The notes below the pieces were generated by a model, which was not told the DNA's origin, did not search any database, and worked only from the letters and a program-made list of their open reading frames with translations. A stretch of DNA of 64,000 nt from Tetragonia tetragonoides (taxonomy: Eukaryota; Streptophyta; Magnoliopsida; Caryophyllales; Aizoaceae), in the NCBI GenBank assembly GCA_038025085.1, contig CM076140.1, positions 4,823,501 through 4,887,500 on the forward strand, in the 5' to 3' direction. A program made the position numbers and the translations under genes. Numbering within the stretch: position 1 is the stretch's first letter; every line of letters starts with the position of its first letter. Positions 60,782-64,000 of the stretch are shown here, piece by piece.

Positions 60782-62237
60782 GTCTAACATTATCCAAAAC
60801 TGGGGATCATTTTATGATACCTATAGTAAATAAATAATATTTATGGTAAGGTGAAAAGCACGGATTTTATTGTAAAAGTAGATGAATTTGGGAACTTCAA
60901 AAAAATCAAATTGGGCGTTGGATAATACGAGGGCGTAAGAAGGTGTAGGCAGTTGATAGTGGGACCATAGTCCATAAGGCATAAAGTCCTCACGGGGACC
61001 AACAAGGTACCAGTACTATACTATTACTAACGCTACTTGACACTTGACAGTCTTTAGAGTCAAATTACGCGTTTTCGCGATGGCCCATACACGCTCACGC
61101 CCATGGCCGTTGTTGGAGCTTGCAACTATGACGCATCAATGGTTGGATAATTTAGTAATTTTCTTTTATTTAAAATGAAATAGCTCAAATACATCAAAAG
61201 GTCGAAGTTTAAACGACAATTTATCACCTAGATCCTTAAGCCCACCTAGTTAGGTGAACTCAATGAATAAATGGAGGAGAGAATGAAGGAGTTTGGAGAC
61301 TACCTAATTAGATGAACCTCAATGCATAAATATAGTAGAGAAGGAAGAGGTTTGGGGATAAGGAGGGAGGGAGGAGTCGGAGGACTGAGGAGAGGAGAAA
61401 GGGAGAGAGATCCAACTACTAGGTAGAACAGAGTGTCTAGGCAATATTAATTGATCTAAACACTTTTGTGAAAGTCTAAAGTCATATTATGTTAACTTAG
61501 AAACTAAAATCACCCAGTGAGTTATAAACAAACCCCTTCTACAATTATCTGTATGTAATATATTGACCATCCATGTTATTTTAAGGCTCCGATTTATGTT
61601 CCCTTCAAATTATTAATGTACTCTTTTCGGACCACAAATAAAATTACATTGGACTTTTTGCGTTTTTCAAGGCAGTTTTTGACGACATATAACTTTGAAA
61701 AAACAAGTAAGCATTAAAATATGTTTTGATATTCTAAGGTTTACGTCTAAAACGTTTATTTTTTGAAAAGTAGGCTCTGTTTGATTCACCTGGATAAAAC
61801 TGATCTTAACTGAACTGAACTGAATTGATTTTTTAAACTTGACCGTTAACCATTTAAAATTTATCCAAACATAGTCAATACTGGACTTATTTAAAAGCAT
61901 GCTTTGAGATCTTTCCAATTACATAGTTGTACACTTATATCAACATAAGAATATTGGCGTACAAACATCAAGCATAGAAAGACTTTGAAACTATTACCCC
62001 TTAGATCATGTAACATATGAGATGAATTAATTAATAGTTAATTGAAATTGATGATAAGAGTTTAAATAAGATAAGATGCCATATAAAGTCATAGTAATCT
62101 TATTATATGAAATTCATGATATTAAATGAATTATATAAATATTTATCCATATATTACTAATAGTTTTTCATAAGTGACAATTACACTTTGATTTTTCAAT
62201 GAGATTAATAATCACGTTATATTAGTTTTATTATATA

Positions 62238-62288
62238 ACCAGAGTCTGTGCAACGCACGGGCATACTCACGGACATCTACTTAGTCTA
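62238..62288 (+). mobile_element. Second Helitron-like end, weak
   Basis: GTCTGTGCAACGCACGGGC resembles the hairpin at 60477-60493. It is followed by CTTAGT about 30 bp later, farther than usual. It may be a diverged copy. Confidence 0.25.
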
Positions 62289-64000
62289 AATAATAAGAGA
62301 CATATAACTAAACCAACTAAGGTTCTATTCTTTTTGTTGTATCACTATATATGTTTTAATGTTTCATTTCATTTCAATTAGATTCGATAAATGACTTCAA
62401 TCACATCATGTTCATTTTTGTTTCGTCCTATTTGTGTAAATGAATAATGGCTTAATACACCACCACTTCTACCTATCATTTTACTCTTAAAATCTCTTCA
62501 TTACTCCTTTTATGCAATAACCTCATCCCAAACATACCCTAAATATTAAAAGCTTGAAATTTTACCTATTTAAAGGAAAAAAAAAATAAAAATTTAATGC
62601 TTCGTAGCCGTAGGGGACCTTGCAACTTGCAAGTATGACGAATTATGGAGCAATTCCATCTTCCATGTCATTATACCTCGAGATCCTTTGTTAGATTTGG
62701 TGGGACATGCCCAGCCAGTTAATTTCTCCTTTCCAGCTTTTGCACCATCTTTTCATGTCTAATTACACCCAAAAAAAGAAAAGAAAAAAGAAAGCAAGTT
62801 ACTGCATTTGTCAAGCGTTTTAATGATAGTATAAACTATAAAACGCCCAGCACCTCAACCGAAATTAATTCAACTTATATATCTGAGATAGTAATATACG
62901 CATTTATCATGGATTCATGTTGCATCTGTCAATCTGTTATGCCACCCATCATGTTGTCAATATGCCATAATGGTCTAGGCAATAATTCCGTCGACTACAT
63001 CATAAAAGGATGAGAAGACAAACATACAAGGAATAGTTAGCTTCGTTTACGTAATTAGTAGAAGGTGACATTGAATTTCAGATCGGATATCATAATTCAT
63101 TATCCAAAATATCGGATATTCGGTTATGAACAATCTAGCAACCCTACGTGTAATTGATGCGTAGTATGATTCCCCCTTAAATAATGGATGAAGAGGCAAG
63201 AGCAAGACCAACGGGAAATTGGGCCTAGCCAGCTGCTCTTGACTGGTGTATGAATGGCATTGGCAGTGATCACAGACAGTTACAGTCTTCACTCTTGACT
63301 CTTGGCTGAGTCTTCCTCGCAGGTCCATTACCCAACTCACTCCTCAAATTCATATACAACGACCAACTACCATAGTAACTACCTTTCTTGATGAGCAAAA
63401 AAAAAAAAATGATTGACCATGTAAAATGGCTGGCTCGCTGGTTGGCTGAGAAATTCATCATGTAAGCAACCAGTCCAGCTTTAGAAAGGTACCTTAACCT
63501 CGGCTTCCCAGATATATTATCAGCTCATTGCTTTGCTCATTTTCTTCTACTAGGACGGGACTCAGCCCAATGTATGTGCGAGAAGTGTACAATTTCGTTG
63601 CTTGAAAGATCGATAGACCTACAACGATAAAGGCACCATATGCTTCATTTTTTTACAAGGAATCAGTTCAACAACAAAATTTAATTTACATGTCACACAA
63701 CCACTGTCGAAATGGAAAAAGAACACAAAACAAGATTTACAGCAGCAAAATTAAAATTTGCTCTGTTCCGACTTTCTGTCTACCAGTAGCGAGATTACAT
63801 TGCTAGTTTCCTCATAGCAAGTGCTCGCCATTACAACCAGGCCTACGAGCACACCACATCCCATAAGTTGGGCAAAGGCAGCAAACTATAAAAGCAAAGC
63901 AGAACTCTACAGAACTCGAGGGCATGAGCATCAACCTCCAAAAAAATGCCTCCAGCTTCACCTTGTTAAAAGAAGCTAATATAATATGTCCAGTATTTGC

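Larger units (their letters stand above)
60011..64000. other. Right intergenic region, no gene recognised
   Basis: No protein family is recognisable. The last few hundred bases are somewhat less AT-rich and could be the untranslated end of a gene beyond the window, but nothing proves it. Two Helitron-like ends and one fold-back element are listed separately. A fragment with AACTGAACTGAACTGAATTGA at about 61808 may be a remnant of the GTTCAG-rich MITE family. Confidence 0.45.

Noticed and set aside
1..64000. CRISPR arrays, prokaryotic operons, organellar inserts, rRNA genes
   Set aside because: No regular short-spacer repeats, no clustered prokaryote-type genes and no recognisable rRNA or plastid gene sequence were seen.

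Overview
The window is nuclear DNA of a flowering plant, almost certainly a eudicot. It is AT-rich, its genes carry GT-AG introns, and it holds a Ty1/copia retrotransposon with an initiator-Met tRNA primer site, tRNA-derived SINEs, Mutator-like and fold-back DNA transposons and long TA/GA microsatellites. No species can be named from the sequence alone. There are no prokaryotic operons, CRISPR arrays or organellar genes.

Three host genes are well supported. (1) A trehalose-6-phosphate phosphatase on the minus strand (18505-20260; 7 exons, 373 aa). (2) An ERGIC3-type cargo receptor of the early secretory pathway on the plus strand (35012-43686; 13 exons, 386 aa). (3) A RAP2.4-like AP2/ERF transcription factor on the minus strand (49323-50450; single coding exon, 375 aa). 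Exon phases close exactly in both spliced genes. The genes belong to unrelated pathways and show no sign of working together.

The rest is mostly repeat-derived. Region 1-6117 has no recognisable gene and holds SINE-like remnants. A near-complete copia element lies at 6123-10928 (316-bp LTRs differing at 3 sites, GTTCC target duplication), but its gag-pol frame has seven breaks. Region 10934-18504 holds a SINE, a GC-rich insert and a Mutator-like element (13562-14957). A second, inverted copy of that element (20564-21943) starts about 300 bp upstream of the phosphatase ATG, with an exact 9-bp target duplication, and brings a cluster of ACGT-core motifs. Region 21953-34400 holds several fold-back MITE families and a SINE nested in an older SINE. 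ERGIC3 introns contain a SINE and hairpin MITEs. After the ERF gene come more SINEs, an exactly duplicated TA/fold-back block, and a roughly 310-bp tandem repeat array (56965-60010) split by a 1477-bp solo LTR. The last 4 kb shows fold-back and Helitron-like ends only.

No wholly new multi-gene system is evident. The best leads are the transposon in the phosphatase promoter, the inverted transposon pair around that gene, tiny duplication-flanked micro-inserts, and the solo LTR inside the tandem array.
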